From positions 1 through 32,655 of the forward strand of contig DXHQ01000017.1 in the NCBI GenBank assembly GCA_019113345.1: DNA of 32,655 nt. The letters are read 5' to 3'. This document shows positions 22,207-30,980 of this stretch, one piece after another. Position 1 is the stretch's first letter. Each line of letters opens with the position of its first letter. Position numbers and translations under genes: made by a program. Below the pieces are notes generated by a model. That model worked only from the letters and a program-made list of their open reading frames with translations. It had not been told where the DNA came from and did not search any database. This DNA comes from Candidatus Faecalibacterium intestinigallinarum. Lineage in GTDB: Bacteria; Bacillota; Clostridia; Oscillospirales; Ruminococcaceae.

Positions 22207-23115
22207 GTGGTCACCGTCACCCTGCTGGGCACCGCCGCCACCATGCCCCTGCCCGACCGGGCGCTGACGGCGGCCCTCCTTTCCTGGGAGGGGCACAGCC
22301 TCCTGTTCGACTGCGGCGAGGGCACCCAGGCCGCCGCCATGCGGGCCGGGGTGGGGCTGTCCCGGCTGGAAGCTGTCTGCCTGACCCACTACCACGGGGA
22401 CCACGTTTTCGGCCTGCCGGGGCTTTTGCAGACCATCGCCTGTCAGGGCCGCACCCGGCCGCTGCTCCTAACCGGGCCCAAAGGGCTGGAGCAGTTCTGG
22501 GCCGTCATGCGGCTGCTGGCCGGGCCGCTGCCCTACAAGGTCCTGCCGGTGACGGCACCGGACGAAGGGCTCTGGTTCGAGGGCGGAGCCACCCTCTCCG
22601 CCGTCCCCACCCGGCACCGGGTGCCCAGCCAGGGGTACTGCTTTTCCCTGCCGCGGGCCGGCCGGTTCGACCCGGACAAGGCCCGGGCCCTCGGCGTCCC
22701 GGTGCGGGACTGGAAAAAATTGCAGCAGGGAGAGACGGTGGAGCTGGACGGCCGCACCGTCGCCCCCGGCGAGGTCTGCGGGCCGGCCCGGCGGGGGATC
22801 AAGGTGGTCTTTTCAGGGGACACCGCCCCCTGCCCGGCGTTGGAACAGGCCGCCCGGGACGCCGACCTGCTGATCTGCGACGCCACCTATGACGCCGAGG
22901 ACCTGGCCCCCGAGGCCGCAAAGTACGGCCACAGCACCTTCCGGCAGACGGCGGCGCTGGCCGCCCGGGCCGGGGCGCGGCGGCTCTGGCTGGCCCACTA
23001 TTCCCCCCGCATCGAGGACCCGGAAGCCGCCCTGCCTCTGGCGCAGGCGGCCTTCCCGGCGGCCGAGTGCGGCTTTGACGGCAAGGCCGTCACCTTACGG
23101 TTTACCGAATCATGA
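22207..23115 (+). CDS. rnz: Ribonuclease Z
   Basis: The 302-residue metallo-beta-lactamase-fold nuclease cleaves tRNA precursors at the 3' end. The zinc motif HYHGDH is at residues 61-66 (H61, H63, D65, H66), with GEGTQ at 37-41, SGDTAPC near 205, and an HSTFRQTA segment near 242, as in the family. Start is a GTG at 22207 close behind the ybaK stop; no canonical site is obvious, suggesting coupling. The stop overlaps the cca start by four bases (ATGA). Confidence 0.92.
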   Translation: MVTVTLLGTAATMPLPDRALTAALLSWEGHSLLFDCGEGTQAAAMRAGVGLSRLEAVCLTHYHGDHVFGLPGLLQTIACQGRTRPLLLTGPKGLEQFWAVMRLLAGPLPYKVLPVTAPDEGLWFEGGATLSAVPTRHRVPSQGYCFSLPRAGRFDPDKARALGVPVRDWKKLQQGETVELDGRTVAPGEVCGPARRGIKVVFSGDTAPCPALEQAARDADLLICDATYDAEDLAPEAAKYGHSTFRQTAALAARAGARRLWLAHYSPRIEDPEAALPLAQAAFPAAECGFDGKAVTLRFTES

Positions 23116-24317
23116 GAGAGATCGTCATCGACCCCGGCGCGGCGGCGGTGCTGGACGCGCTGCACCGCGCGGGGCACAAAGCCTATCTGGTGGGCGGCTG
23201 CGTCCGGGACAGCCTGGCCGGCCGCACCCCCCAGGACTGGGATATCTGCACCAGCGCCCGGCCCGAACAGACCCTTGCCCTCTTTGGGGCGGCGCGCTGC
23301 ATCCCCACCGGGCTGCAGCACGGCACCGTCACCGTCCGGGAGGACGGGGGCCTCTATGAGGTGACCACCTTCCGGGTGGAGGGGGGCTACACCGACGGCC
23401 GCCACCCCGACCGGGTGGACTTTGTCGCCGACGTCAAAGAGGACCTGGCCCGGCGGGACTTTACCATCAACGCCATGGCCTACAGCGCCGCCGAGGGCCT
23501 CATCGACCCCTTTGGCGGGGCAGAGGACCTGCTGGTCCGCCGGGTGGTGCGGGCGGTGGGGGACCCGGTCCGCCGCTTTGCCGAGGACGGGCTGCGGATT
23601 TTGCGGCTTTACCGCTTTGGGGCGCGGGAGGAGCTTGCCCTCGACCCGGCCACCGCGGCCGCCGCCCTGGCGGAGCGGGAGCGGCTGGGCTGCGTCTCGG
23701 CCGAGCGGATCTGGCAGGAGCTGGCGAAACTCCTCGCCGCCCGGCGGCCCGGCCGCTGGATGCCGGCCGAGATTTTCAAGACCATCCTGCCCGAACTGGA
23801 CCTGGCGCATTACGCGGCCGCCCTGCGCACGGTGGACGCCCTGCCCCCCGACCCATTGCCCCGGCTGGCGGCTTTGCTGGCCCCGTCGGGCCCTGCGGGT
23901 ACGGCCGCCGCTCTGGCGCGGCTGCGCTGCTCGGGCGCCGAGGCCGCCGCGGTCCGCACCCTTGCGGCCGAGAGCGGCCTTGCCCTGACCGGGGAGTCGC
24001 CCCGCCTGCAGGCCCGGCGGCTGCTGGTCCGGCTGGAGCCCGACGCCGTCCGCCGGCTGCTGGCGCTGCGGCAGGCCCAGACCGGGGAGGCCGGCTTTGG
24101 GACCGTCGCCGCCGCGGCCGAGCAGCTGCTGGCCGAACACGCCTGCTGCCGGGTCGGGCAGCTGGCGGTGAACGGCCGGGACCTGCTGGCCCTCGGGGTA
24201 CGCCCGGGGCCGGCGGTGGGCCGGCTGCTGGCCGCAGCCCTCACCGAAGTGGCGGAAGAACGTCTGCCCAACGATCGCGCCGCCCTGCTGGGCTGGCTGC
24301 AGCAACAAACGGAGTGA
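23112..24317 (+). CDS. cca: CCA tRNA nucleotidyltransferase
   Basis: The 401-residue class II enzyme adds or repairs the CCA end of tRNA. The nucleotidyltransferase head holds VGGCVRDSL (27-35) and DWD (42-44) with metal-binding aspartates; RRDFTINAMAY and RRFAEDGLRILRLYRFG are the ATP/CTP-selecting and neck motifs. The C-terminal body is Ala/Leu-rich and divergent. Start ATG overlaps the rnz stop. Together with rnz this gives two consecutive steps of tRNA 3' end maturation. Confidence 0.93.
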   Translation: MREIVIDPGAAAVLDALHRAGHKAYLVGGCVRDSLAGRTPQDWDICTSARPEQTLALFGAARCIPTGLQHGTVTVREDGGLYEVTTFRVEGGYTDGRHPDRVDFVADVKEDLARRDFTINAMAYSAAEGLIDPFGGAEDLLVRRVVRAVGDPVRRFAEDGLRILRLYRFGAREELALDPATAAAALAERERLGCVSAERIWQELAKLLAARRPGRWMPAEIFKTILPELDLAHYAAALRTVDALPPDPLPRLAALLAPSGPAGTAAALARLRCSGAEAAAVRTLAAESGLALTGESPRLQARRLLVRLEPDAVRRLLALRQAQTGEAGFGTVAAAAEQLLAEHACCRVGQLAVNGRDLLALGVRPGPAVGRLLAAALTEVAEERLPNDRAALLGWLQQQTE

Positions 24318-24320
24318 AAG

Positions 24321-25085
24321 ATGCAAGACGAAACGAGAGAACAATACGCCCGCACCCGGCTTCTGCTGGGGCAGAAGGGCCTGGACCGGCTGCGCAGCGC
24401 GCGGGTGGCGGTCTTTGGCGTCGGCGGGGTGGGCGGCTATGTGGTCGAAGCCCTGGCCCGCAGCGGGGTGGGCGCGCTCGACCTTGTCGACGACGACAAG
24501 GTCTGCCTGTCCAATCTCAACCGGCAGATCATCGCCACCCGCTCCACCTTGGGGATGTACAAGGTGGACGCCGCCGCGGCCCGCGTCCGGGACATCGACC
24601 CCGGCATCACCGTCCGCACCTATAAGACCTTTTACACCCCCGAGACGGCGGGGCAGTTTGATTTTGCCCAGTACAGCTATGTAGTGGACGCCATCGACAC
24701 CGTCACCGGCAAGCTGTCTCTGGTCATGCAGGCCCGCGCGGCGGGGGTGCCCATCATCTGCTCGATGGGGGCGGGCAACAAGCTGGACCCCAGCCGGTTT
24801 GAGGTGGCCGATATCTATGAGACTTCGGTCTGCCCGCTGGCCCGTGTGATGCGCGCCGAGTGCCGCAAGCGGGGGGTGGAGCGCCTGAAGGTGGTCTATT
24901 CCAAAGAGCCGCCCCTTTCGCCCCTGCCCGAGGAGACGGGAGAAGAGCCCGCGTCCGGGCCCGAAAGCCGCCCCGGCGCGCCCAAAAAGCGGGCCCCCGG
25001 CTCCATCGCCTTTGTGCCCTCGGCGGCCGGGCTGGTTCTGGCCGGGGAGGTCATCCGGGAGCTGAGCGGCATCAGCCAGAAGTGA
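24321..25085 (+). CDS. tcdA: tRNA threonylcarbamoyladenosine dehydratase
   Basis: The 254-residue ThiF/MoeB/HesA-family enzyme adenylates t6A37 in tRNA and cyclises it to ct6A. The ATP-binding GVGGVGG is at 33-39, followed by DLVDDDKVCLSNLNRQIIA and the SMGAGNKLDPSRFEVADIYETSVCPLARVMR region typical of TcdA. Start ATG at 24321 with GGAGTGAAAG just before. The t6A biosynthesis genes tsaB and tsaE are elsewhere in this window. Confidence 0.92.
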   Translation: MQDETREQYARTRLLLGQKGLDRLRSARVAVFGVGGVGGYVVEALARSGVGALDLVDDDKVCLSNLNRQIIATRSTLGMYKVDAAAARVRDIDPGITVRTYKTFYTPETAGQFDFAQYSYVVDAIDTVTGKLSLVMQARAAGVPIICSMGAGNKLDPSRFEVADIYETSVCPLARVMRAECRKRGVERLKVVYSKEPPLSPLPEETGEEPASGPESRPGAPKKRAPGSIAFVPSAAGLVLAGEVIRELSGISQK

Positions 25086-25092
25086 GGAAACC

Positions 25093-25974
25093 ATGCAGTA
25101 CAAATTACTTGCCAGCGATTACGACAACACCCTCGTCCCCTTTGGGGAAAAGCGGCCCCGTCCGGCGGTGGAGGCCGCCGTCCGCAAGATGCAGGCCGCC
25201 GGGGGCAAATTCGTCCTCAGCACCGGGCGGGCCTGGCCGGCCGTCAAGACCCCCGGCCAGCTGGGAAACATCCGCTTTGATTACGCCATCACCTGCAACG
25301 GGGCCTATGTGGTGGACCGCACCGGCGCGCCGGTCTACGAGTGCCCCCTCGTCCCGGAGGAGATGTACGCCCTGGTGGATTTCTGCGAGGACTACGACTA
25401 TCTTTTGCAGTTCAACTTCCGGGACGCCTACTACGCCTACTGCGGCTATGAGGACCTCCGCCGCCGGTACGACCAGATGAAGAGCCCCGGCCTTGCCTGC
25501 CTGGACGGCGAGGACCAGGACCGCCACCTGATCGATATGCCCCACGCCGCCTTTATGATCTGCCCGCCTGCGGCGGTGCCGGCCTTCCGGGCAAAGTTCG
25601 GCCATCTCGGCCTGCACTTCATGCAGGTGGGCGGGAAGGACGCCGCCGGCTGGTGCTGCTACGACGTCGTCCGGCAGGGCATCGACAAGGGGGCGGGGCT
25701 GGCCGGCCTCTGCGAAGCGATGGGCCTTGAGCTGACCGAGACGGTGGCGGCCGGCGACTCGGCCAACGACATCGGGATGCTGCGCGCCGCGGGCCTCGGC
25801 TGCTGCATGGCCAACGGCAGCCCCGACGCCAAAGCCGCCGCGGCCCGCATCATCGGGGACGTGCGGGAGGACGGTCTGGCCGCCCTGATCGAAGAGGTAT
25901 GGTTCGGCGGCCCCCGGGCCGAACCCTCGGGCTGGGACCTCGGCTCGGCCTGGGCAAAGGCGGGGCAGGTATGA
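25093..25974 (+). CDS. HAD-superfamily Cof-type phosphatase
   Basis: The 293-residue protein begins LLASDYDNTLVP, with the catalytic aspartates D9 and D11; STGRAW, then RQGIDKGAGLAGLCEAMG, and AAGDSANDIGML are motifs II to IV. The substrate of this class (sugar phosphates, nucleotides) cannot be told from sequence. Start ATG with TGAGGAAACC upstream. Its stop overlaps the glycosylase gene start by four bases. The C-terminal tail after about 270 is non-conserved. Confidence 0.88.
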   Translation: MQYKLLASDYDNTLVPFGEKRPRPAVEAAVRKMQAAGGKFVLSTGRAWPAVKTPGQLGNIRFDYAITCNGAYVVDRTGAPVYECPLVPEEMYALVDFCEDYDYLLQFNFRDAYYAYCGYEDLRRRYDQMKSPGLACLDGEDQDRHLIDMPHAAFMICPPAAVPAFRAKFGHLGLHFMQVGGKDAAGWCCYDVVRQGIDKGAGLAGLCEAMGLELTETVAAGDSANDIGMLRAAGLGCCMANGSPDAKAAAARIIGDVREDGLAALIEEVWFGGPRAEPSGWDLGSAWAKAGQV

Positions 25975-26471
25975 GTTTTGCGCCGGTCTTTGGCCCCGGC
26001 AGCCGGGCCCTCATCCTGGGCAGCTGGCCCAGCCCCAAAAGCTGGGAGGCGGGGTTTTACTACGGCCACCCCCAAAACCGCTTCTGGCCGCTGCTGGCCG
26101 GCCTGACCGGGGAACCCGTCCCCGCCCGGGAGGACATCGAGGCCAAGCGCCGGCTGATCCTCCGCCACGGCCTCGCCCTCTGGGACGTGCTGGCCGGCTG
26201 CACCATCGAGGGCGCGTCCGACGCTTCCATCCGGGACGCCGTCCCGGAGGACATCGGGTATCTTTTGACCCGCGCTCCCATCGAGGCGGTGTTCTGCAAC
26301 GGGGCGGCGGCCCACCGGCTCTATCAGCGCTATATGCAGCCGGTCAGCGGCATCGCGGCGGTGCGGCTGCCCAGCACCAGCCCCGCCAACGCCGCCTGGC
26401 AGATGGACCGGATGCGGGCGTCGTGGGGGCCGGCTCTGGCGCCCTATCTTGGACAGTGTGCGGGCAAATGA
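25971..26471 (+). CDS. Hypoxanthine-DNA glycosylase (uracil-DNA glycosylase superfamily)
   Basis: The 166-residue protein has the opening VFGPGSRALILGSWPSPKSWEAGFYYGHPQNRFWPLL and the segments GLALWDVLAGCTIEGASDASI and AAHRLYQRY, and STSPANA near the end. This is the signature of the small deoxyinosine-directed glycosylases of the superfamily, which remove hypoxanthine from DNA. Start ATG at 25971 overlaps the HAD gene stop; a GGGGCAGG precedes it. It is the last gene of the operon begun by ybaK. Confidence 0.88.
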   Translation: MSFAPVFGPGSRALILGSWPSPKSWEAGFYYGHPQNRFWPLLAGLTGEPVPAREDIEAKRRLILRHGLALWDVLAGCTIEGASDASIRDAVPEDIGYLLTRAPIEAVFCNGAAAHRLYQRYMQPVSGIAAVRLPSTSPANAAWQMDRMRASWGPALAPYLGQCAGK

Positions 26472-26502
26472 TTTCCAAGCTGTAAAATCTTTGTTAGAAC
26501 TC

Positions 26503-26530
26503 TTGCGTTTTTGGCAAAAGGCTTTATGAT
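26503..26530 (+). promoter_or_regulatory. Promoter of the xpaC-telA operon
   Basis: TTGCGT (26503-26508), 16 bases, TATGAT (26525-26530), about 25 bases before the ATG at 26555. Confidence 0.5.
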
Positions 26531-26554
26531 AGTAATAAAAAAGGAGATGCGACT

Positions 26555-27178
26555 ATGAGCAAGATCGTCCGCACCGAAAAGCCCAGCGTCCTGCCCCTGT
26601 ATGCGGCCGCCGCCGCGGGGCTGGCGCTGTGCGCTGTGCTGCCGGTGTATCAGATATGGGCCCTGGCTGCGGCCCTCGCGGGGACCGCGGCGGTCTTTTT
26701 CGCGGCCCGGCGGGTCTGCCCGCCCCAGGTGGTCGAGCGGGAGGTGCCCTTCCACACCGGAAGCGGGGATGTGGATGAGATGCTCACCGGCATCCAGAAA
26801 CAGCTGGACACCCTGCGCGCCCTGAACGACGCCCTGCCCGACCCGCAGCTTTCGGCCGCCATGGACCGGATGGAAAAGGCCGGCCGCTCCATCATCGAGG
26901 TGGTGGAGCAGACCCCCGCCAAGGCAAAGCAGATCCGCCGCTTTGCCAACTATTACCTGCCCGACGCCGTCCATGTGCTGGAACAGTACGCGGCCATGGC
27001 CCGGCAGGGGGTGCGGGGGGAGAACGCCGCCGCCGTCCGCAGCGAGGTGGAAAAGAACGTCGGGATGATCGCCGCCGCCTTCGAGCATCAGCTGGACGCC
27101 CTCTACGCCGCCGAGAGCATGGACCTCTCGGCCGACCTGGCGGTGCTGGAAACGCTGATGAAAAACCAGGGTTTATGA
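26555..27178 (+). CDS. XpaC-like membrane protein
   Basis: The 207-residue protein has two hydrophobic segments near the N-terminus (about 12-30 and 35-51) and a long helical cytoplasmic part (GDVDEMLTGIQKQLDTLRALNDALPDPQLSAAMDRMEKAGRSI, then RFANYYLPDAVHVLEQYAAM). This matches the XpaC family, named for hydrolysis of an indolyl phosphate dye but of unknown true function. In Firmicutes XpaC usually precedes TelA, as here. Start ATG has AAAAAAGGAG upstream. The gap to telA is short, so they share a transcript. Confidence 0.85.
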   Translation: MSKIVRTEKPSVLPLYAAAAAGLALCAVLPVYQIWALAAALAGTAAVFFAARRVCPPQVVEREVPFHTGSGDVDEMLTGIQKQLDTLRALNDALPDPQLSAAMDRMEKAGRSIIEVVEQTPAKAKQIRRFANYYLPDAVHVLEQYAAMARQGVRGENAAAVRSEVEKNVGMIAAAFEHQLDALYAAESMDLSADLAVLETLMKNQGL

Positions 27179-27213
27179 AATGGTATTTGCTTTGAGAAAG
27201 GATGGATCCTGTT

Positions 27214-28368
27214 ATGGCAGACAACAATCTGAACTTTGACTTTGAGATGCCCGCCGCCCCCAGCCTGACCCTTGACCCCGCGGCCGAACTGGCGGAGGAA
27301 AAGCCGGCCGAGCCGGAAAAGCCCGCGCAGCCTGCGCCGGAGGAGGTCCGCCTTTCCCCCGAAGAGCAGAAGATGGTGGACGACTTTGCCGAGAAAATCG
27401 ACATCACCAACAGCCAGCAGGTGCTGCAGTACGGCGCGGCCAGCCAGAAAAAGATCGGCGACTTTTCGGAGGCCGCCCTGGCCAAGGTCTCGACCAAGGA
27501 CCTGGGCGAAGTGGGGGAGATGATCACCGACCTGATCGGCGAGCTGAAAAACTTTGACGCCGCCGAGGAGGAAAAAGGGATCTTCGGCTTTTTCAAGAAA
27601 AAGCAGAACCAGCTGGATAACCTCAAGACCAAGTACAACAAGGCCGAGACCAACGTCGAAAACATCCAGGCCATGCTGGAAAACCACCAGGTCCAGCTGC
27701 TCAAGGACATCGCCATGCTGGATAAGATGTACCAGCTGAACATGGCCTACTTCAAGGAGCTGTCCATGTATATCCTAGCCGGCAAGAAAAAGCTGGCCGA
27801 GGTCCGCGCCGGCGAGCTGCAGCAGGCCATGGACAAGGCCAAGCGCAGCGGCCTGCCCGAGGACGCCCAGGCGGCCCGCGACCTGGCCGACCAGTGCGAG
27901 CGGTTTGAGAAAAAGCTCTACGACCTCGAGCTGACCCGCAACATCAGCCTGCAGATGGGCCCGCAGATCCGCCTTTTGCAGAACAACAACAGCATGATGG
28001 CCGAAAAGATCCAGTCCACCATCGTCAACACCATCCCGCTGTGGAAAAACCAGATGGTGCTGGCCCTGGGTCTGGCCCACAGCCAGCAGGCCATGGAGGC
28101 CGAGCGGGCCGTCACCAACATGACCAACGACCTGCTCAAGAAAAACGCCGAGGCCCTCAAGATGGGCACCCTCGAAACGGCCCGGGAGACCCAGCGCGGC
28201 GTGGTGGACATCGAGACGCTGCAGCAGACCAACAAGAGCCTGATCGAGACTCTGGACGAACTGAACAAGATCCAGTCCGAGGGCCGGGCCAAGCGCCAGG
28301 CCGCCGAGCAGGAGCTGACCCGCATCGAGGACGAGCTGAAACAGAAGATGATGGAGATCCGCGGCTGA
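27214..28368 (+). CDS. telA: TelA-family toxic anion resistance protein
   Basis: The protein has 384 residues, an acidic Ala/Pro-rich leader (about 1-45) and a long helical body (NSQQVLQYGAASQKKIGDFSEAALAKVSTKDLGEVGEMITDLIGEL, then TIVNTIPLWKNQMVLALGL) typical of TelA/KlaA, first linked to tellurite resistance and to beta-lactam/bacteriocin tolerance in Listeria. The start ATG at 27214 is preferred to the one at 27202, which would lie one base from the ribosome site. Second gene of an operon with XpaC, LemA-like and TPM proteins. Confidence 0.9.
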   Translation: MADNNLNFDFEMPAAPSLTLDPAAELAEEKPAEPEKPAQPAPEEVRLSPEEQKMVDDFAEKIDITNSQQVLQYGAASQKKIGDFSEAALAKVSTKDLGEVGEMITDLIGELKNFDAAEEEKGIFGFFKKKQNQLDNLKTKYNKAETNVENIQAMLENHQVQLLKDIAMLDKMYQLNMAYFKELSMYILAGKKKLAEVRAGELQQAMDKAKRSGLPEDAQAARDLADQCERFEKKLYDLELTRNISLQMGPQIRLLQNNNSMMAEKIQSTIVNTIPLWKNQMVLALGLAHSQQAMEAERAVTNMTNDLLKKNAEALKMGTLETARETQRGVVDIETLQQTNKSLIETLDELNKIQSEGRAKRQAAEQELTRIEDELKQKMMEIRG

Positions 28369-28369
28369 T

Positions 28370-29098
28370 ATGGCAGATTTTGAACGCAGAAACCCGGGCG
28401 AACAGCAAAGCCCGCAGGGCTTCGATGAAACGAGCTACCGGGCATCCGGGCCCGCCGAAGAGGCCCGCGCCCTGACCCCTGTGCAGCAGAAGCTGGCGGG
28501 GCTGGAAAAAGCCCTGCCGAAGGCCCTGCGCAGCCGGGCAGCGGCCCTTTTGCTGGCGCTGCTGGTCCTTTTCGGGGGCGCGGTGGGGCTGGGCGGGGCA
28601 AAACTCCGCGCCCGGTACAACGAGGCGGCCGGGTGGTACACGGCGGGGGTCCCGGCCGACAACGGCTACACCCTCAGCGATGAGCTGAACGAGCGGGCCT
28701 ACACCGCCGCCAACGTCATCACCACCGCCATCAACACCCCCGGCCTCGGGGCGGACGCCCCCGCCGTCACGGCGGCCCAGGTGGCCCTCGACGGTTTTAC
28801 GGCCTGCCAGGAGGAGGTGGCCGAAGGCGGCGCCGGCATGAGCGAGATGTACCGGGCCGACGAGGCCCTTGACGCCGCCGTCAACCTGCTGTACGGCGAG
28901 ATGCAGGCCCTGGCCGACGACCCGCTCAACATGGGCGCGGTGGGCCAGCAGTACGGCCGGTTCAACAGTGCGGGCACCATCCTGGGCAGCCTGCACTACA
29001 ACGAGGCGGTGCTCGCCTATCAAAACGAGACCGGCGGGCCGTGGGCAAGTCTGCTCAAGGGCCTGTTCGGCATCAAGGAAGTCGAGGTGTTTGGATGA
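28370..29098 (+). CDS. Divergent LemA-like membrane protein
   Basis: The 242-residue protein has a Pro/Gln-rich start, one transmembrane segment at about 56-76 and an extracytoplasmic helical domain. RARYNEAAGWYTAG and NSAGTILGSLHYNEAVLAYQNETGGPWASLLKGLFGIKEVEVFG near the end resemble the LemA pattern (YN-x-V-x-x-YN, then a phenylalanine-rich end). The whole is too divergent for certainty. Position between TelA and a TPM protein supports LemA, since LemA and TPM proteins are often adjacent. Start ATG just after the telA stop; the stop overlaps the TPM start by four bases. Confidence 0.6.
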   Translation: MADFERRNPGEQQSPQGFDETSYRASGPAEEARALTPVQQKLAGLEKALPKALRSRAAALLLALLVLFGGAVGLGGAKLRARYNEAAGWYTAGVPADNGYTLSDELNERAYTAANVITTAINTPGLGADAPAVTAAQVALDGFTACQEEVAEGGAGMSEMYRADEALDAAVNLLYGEMQALADDPLNMGAVGQQYGRFNSAGTILGSLHYNEAVLAYQNETGGPWASLLKGLFGIKEVEVFG

Positions 29099-30039
29099 AA
29101 ACGATCTTGAAGCGGCTTGCGGTGTGCCTCACGGCAGCCGCGGCGGCGGTGACGCTGGCCGTTCCGGCCTTTGCCGTCACCCTGCCCAGCCTGCCGGCGG
29201 ACGAGTGCGTGGTGGATGACGCAGGCGTCCTCTCGGACGACACCGCCGCCTACATCGACCGCCTGAACGGCCAGCTGGAAGCCAGCTGCCGCGGCGCGCA
29301 GATCGGGGTGCTGACGGTGCAGTACACCGGCCAGGCCACCACCGAGGAATACGCCCGCGAGGCGTTCAACGCCTGGGGAATCGGCGACGCCGATGAGAAC
29401 AACGGCATCCTGATCCTGCTGGTGATGGAGTCGCCCCTGTACGCCGACGGCGACTATTACCTGTCCTACGGGGACGGTTTCCGCAACACCACCATCGACC
29501 GGCAGGCCAGCACCCTGGCCCAGACCATGGAGCAGGACTTTGCCGCCCGCCGGTATGACAGCGCGGTCCGCACCTGCGCCGACGCCGTCGCGGACGCGGT
29601 GGCCGACATCTACGGCGTCAGCCTGAGCGCCGGGACCGGCGGCCAGCCCGCCCCCGAACCCTCCGGCGGCGGGTTCAACCTGGGCGTCTTTGTCCTGGTG
29701 GGGGCCCTGGCCGTCGTGATGGTCATTCTGGTCTTTGGCAATGTTTTGGGCCATGCCTTCCCCTTCTGCTTTGGCTGGTGCCTGGGCAGCAATTTCCGGG
29801 GCCCGCGCGGCCCCCGTCCGCCCTTTGGGCCCCGGCCCCCGCGCCGCGGTCCTCCGCCCCCGCGGCCTCCGCGTCCGCCCCGCGGCCCCCGCCCGCCCTA
29901 CGGCGGCGGTTTTGGCGGTATGGGCGGCGGCAGCTTCGGCGGAGGCGGCTTCCGGGGCGGCGGTGGCTTTGGCGGAGGCGGTTTCGGCGGCATGGGCGGA
30001 GGCTCCAGCCATGGCGGAGGCGGCGGCCGGGGACGCTGA
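29095..30039 (+). CDS. TPM-domain protein with Gly-rich C-terminal tail
   Basis: The 314-residue protein starts with a signal peptide (residues 1-27, ending PAFA). A TPM domain follows at about 35-150 (VVDDAGVLSDDTAAYIDRLNGQLE, then DENNGILILLVMESPLYADGDYYLSYGDG). A transmembrane segment near 195-220 precedes a Pro/Arg-rich stretch and a glycine repeat tail (GGFGGMGGGSFGGGG type). Some TPM proteins have acid phosphatase activity; role in bacteria unclear. It is the last gene of the xpaC-telA unit. The low-complexity tail may be prone to length change. Confidence 0.87.
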   Translation: MKTILKRLAVCLTAAAAAVTLAVPAFAVTLPSLPADECVVDDAGVLSDDTAAYIDRLNGQLEASCRGAQIGVLTVQYTGQATTEEYAREAFNAWGIGDADENNGILILLVMESPLYADGDYYLSYGDGFRNTTIDRQASTLAQTMEQDFAARRYDSAVRTCADAVADAVADIYGVSLSAGTGGQPAPEPSGGGFNLGVFVLVGALAVVMVILVFGNVLGHAFPFCFGWCLGSNFRGPRGPRPPFGPRPPRRGPPPPRPPRPPRGPRPPYGGGFGGMGGGSFGGGGFRGGGGFGGGGFGGMGGGSSHGGGGGRGR

Positions 30040-30114
30040 GTGGCTCTTTCCCCCTCAGTCAGCTGCGCTGACAGCGCCTCGCACTGGCCCCCTCAGTCGT
30101 GCTTCGCACGACAG

Positions 30115-30254
30115 CTCCCCCGCACGCGTGGGAGCTTAAGATGTAGAGATTTACAAAAGCACGCCAAAAGGCCCTGCCTTATTCCGTTTGTTCGGAGTAA
30201 GACAGGGCCTCTTTTCAAATTCATTCCTTATTGCCTCCCACGCGTGCGGGGGAG
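30115..30254. repeat. 20-bp inverted repeats flanking the terminator
   Basis: CTCCCCCGCACGCGTGGGAG (30115-30134) and its exact reverse complement (30235-30254) flank the terminator below. They are accompanied by CCCCCTCAGTC repeats with short palindromes such as GTGCTTCGCAC at about 30060-30120, and GGCCCGAAGGGCC at about 30258-30270. The composition suggests REP-like palindromes of the kind found in Faecalibacterium-type genomes. Confidence 0.65.
30166..30215. terminator. Bidirectional terminator between TPM operon and upp
   Basis: AGGCCCTG, CTTA and TCCG on the left pair with CGGA, TAAG and CAGGGCCT on the right around TTTGTT, with single-base bulges. AAAA before and TTTT after give U tracts on both strands for the converging transcripts. 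Confidence 0.8.
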
Positions 30255-30311
30255 GTGGCCCGAAGGGCCGGAGGGGGAAATAACGCGGCAGCTTCACGCA
30301 CGTGCGGACGC

Positions 30312-30938
30312 TTACTTGGTGCCGTAGATGCGGTCGCCGGCGTCGCCCAGGCCGGGGACGATGTAGCCCTTCTGGTCCAGGCACTCGTCCAGAGCGCCCA
30401 GATAGATCTGGACGTCAGGGTGGGCGGCGCGCAGGGCCTCGACGCCCTCGGGCGCGCCGATCAGGCCGATGAACTTGATGTGCTTGGCGCCGTGCTTTTT
30501 GATCATGGAGATGGCGTCGACGGCGCTGCCGCCGGTGGCCAGCATCGGGTCGAGGACCAGGACGTCCCGCTCGTCGATGTCAGAGGGCAGCTTGCAGAAG
30601 TATTCCACCGGCTGCAGGGTCTCCTCGTTGCGGTACAGGCCGATGAAGCCCACCTTGGCGGCGGGGATCAGGCTCAGCATACCGTCCAGCATTCCCATGC
30701 CGGCCCGCAGGATGGGGACAAGGGCCAGCTTGCGGCCGGCCAGGACCTTGGTCTTGGCCATGCAGATGGGGGTCTCGATCTGGACTTCTTCCAGGGGCAG
30801 GTCGCGGGTGGCCTCGTAGCACAGCAGGGTGGCGATCTCGCTGACCAGGTCGCGGAATTCCTTGGTGCCGGTCTGCTTGTTGCGCAGCAGGCTGATCTTG
30901 TGCTGCAGCAGGGGGTGCTCAACGATCATCGGGTTCAT
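30312..30938 (-). CDS. upp: Uracil phosphoribosyltransferase
   Basis: The 208-residue protein makes UMP from uracil and PRPP (pyrimidine salvage). [22 protein letters not shown] and [15 protein letters not shown] are typical, and the PRPP-binding [14 protein letters not shown] is intact near residues 130-143. The C-terminal [11 protein letters not shown] is the family ending. Start ATG at 30936-30938 has AAAGGAG upstream. It is the last gene of the minus-strand operon with rpiB, tsaB and tsaE; the gap to rpiB is 42 bases. Confidence 0.95.
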   Translation of the reverse strand: MNPMIVEHPLLQHKISLLRNKQTGTKEFRDLVSEIATLLCYEATRDLPLEEVQIETPICMAKTKVLAGRKLALVPILRAGMGMLDGMLSLIPAAKVGFIGLYRNEETLQPVEYFCKLPSDIDERDVLVLDPMLATGGSAVDAISMIKKHGAKHIKFIGLIGAPEGVEALRAAHPDVQIYLGALDECLDQKGYIVPGLGDAGDRIYGTK

Positions 30939-30980
30939 AACTACACGCTCCTTTGTGGGTTTTGGAATACGGGGTGAAGC

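Noticed and set aside
22998-25103. 701-residue open frame on the minus strand
   Set aside because: It lies opposite rnz, cca and tcdA. G/C-ending codons of those genes keep antisense frames open; the translation is Gly/Arg/Gln-rich and matches no family.
29860-30039. Gly-rich repeat as a CRISPR or other direct array
   Set aside because: It is in frame within the TPM protein tail; the repetition comes from glycine codons without regular spacers.
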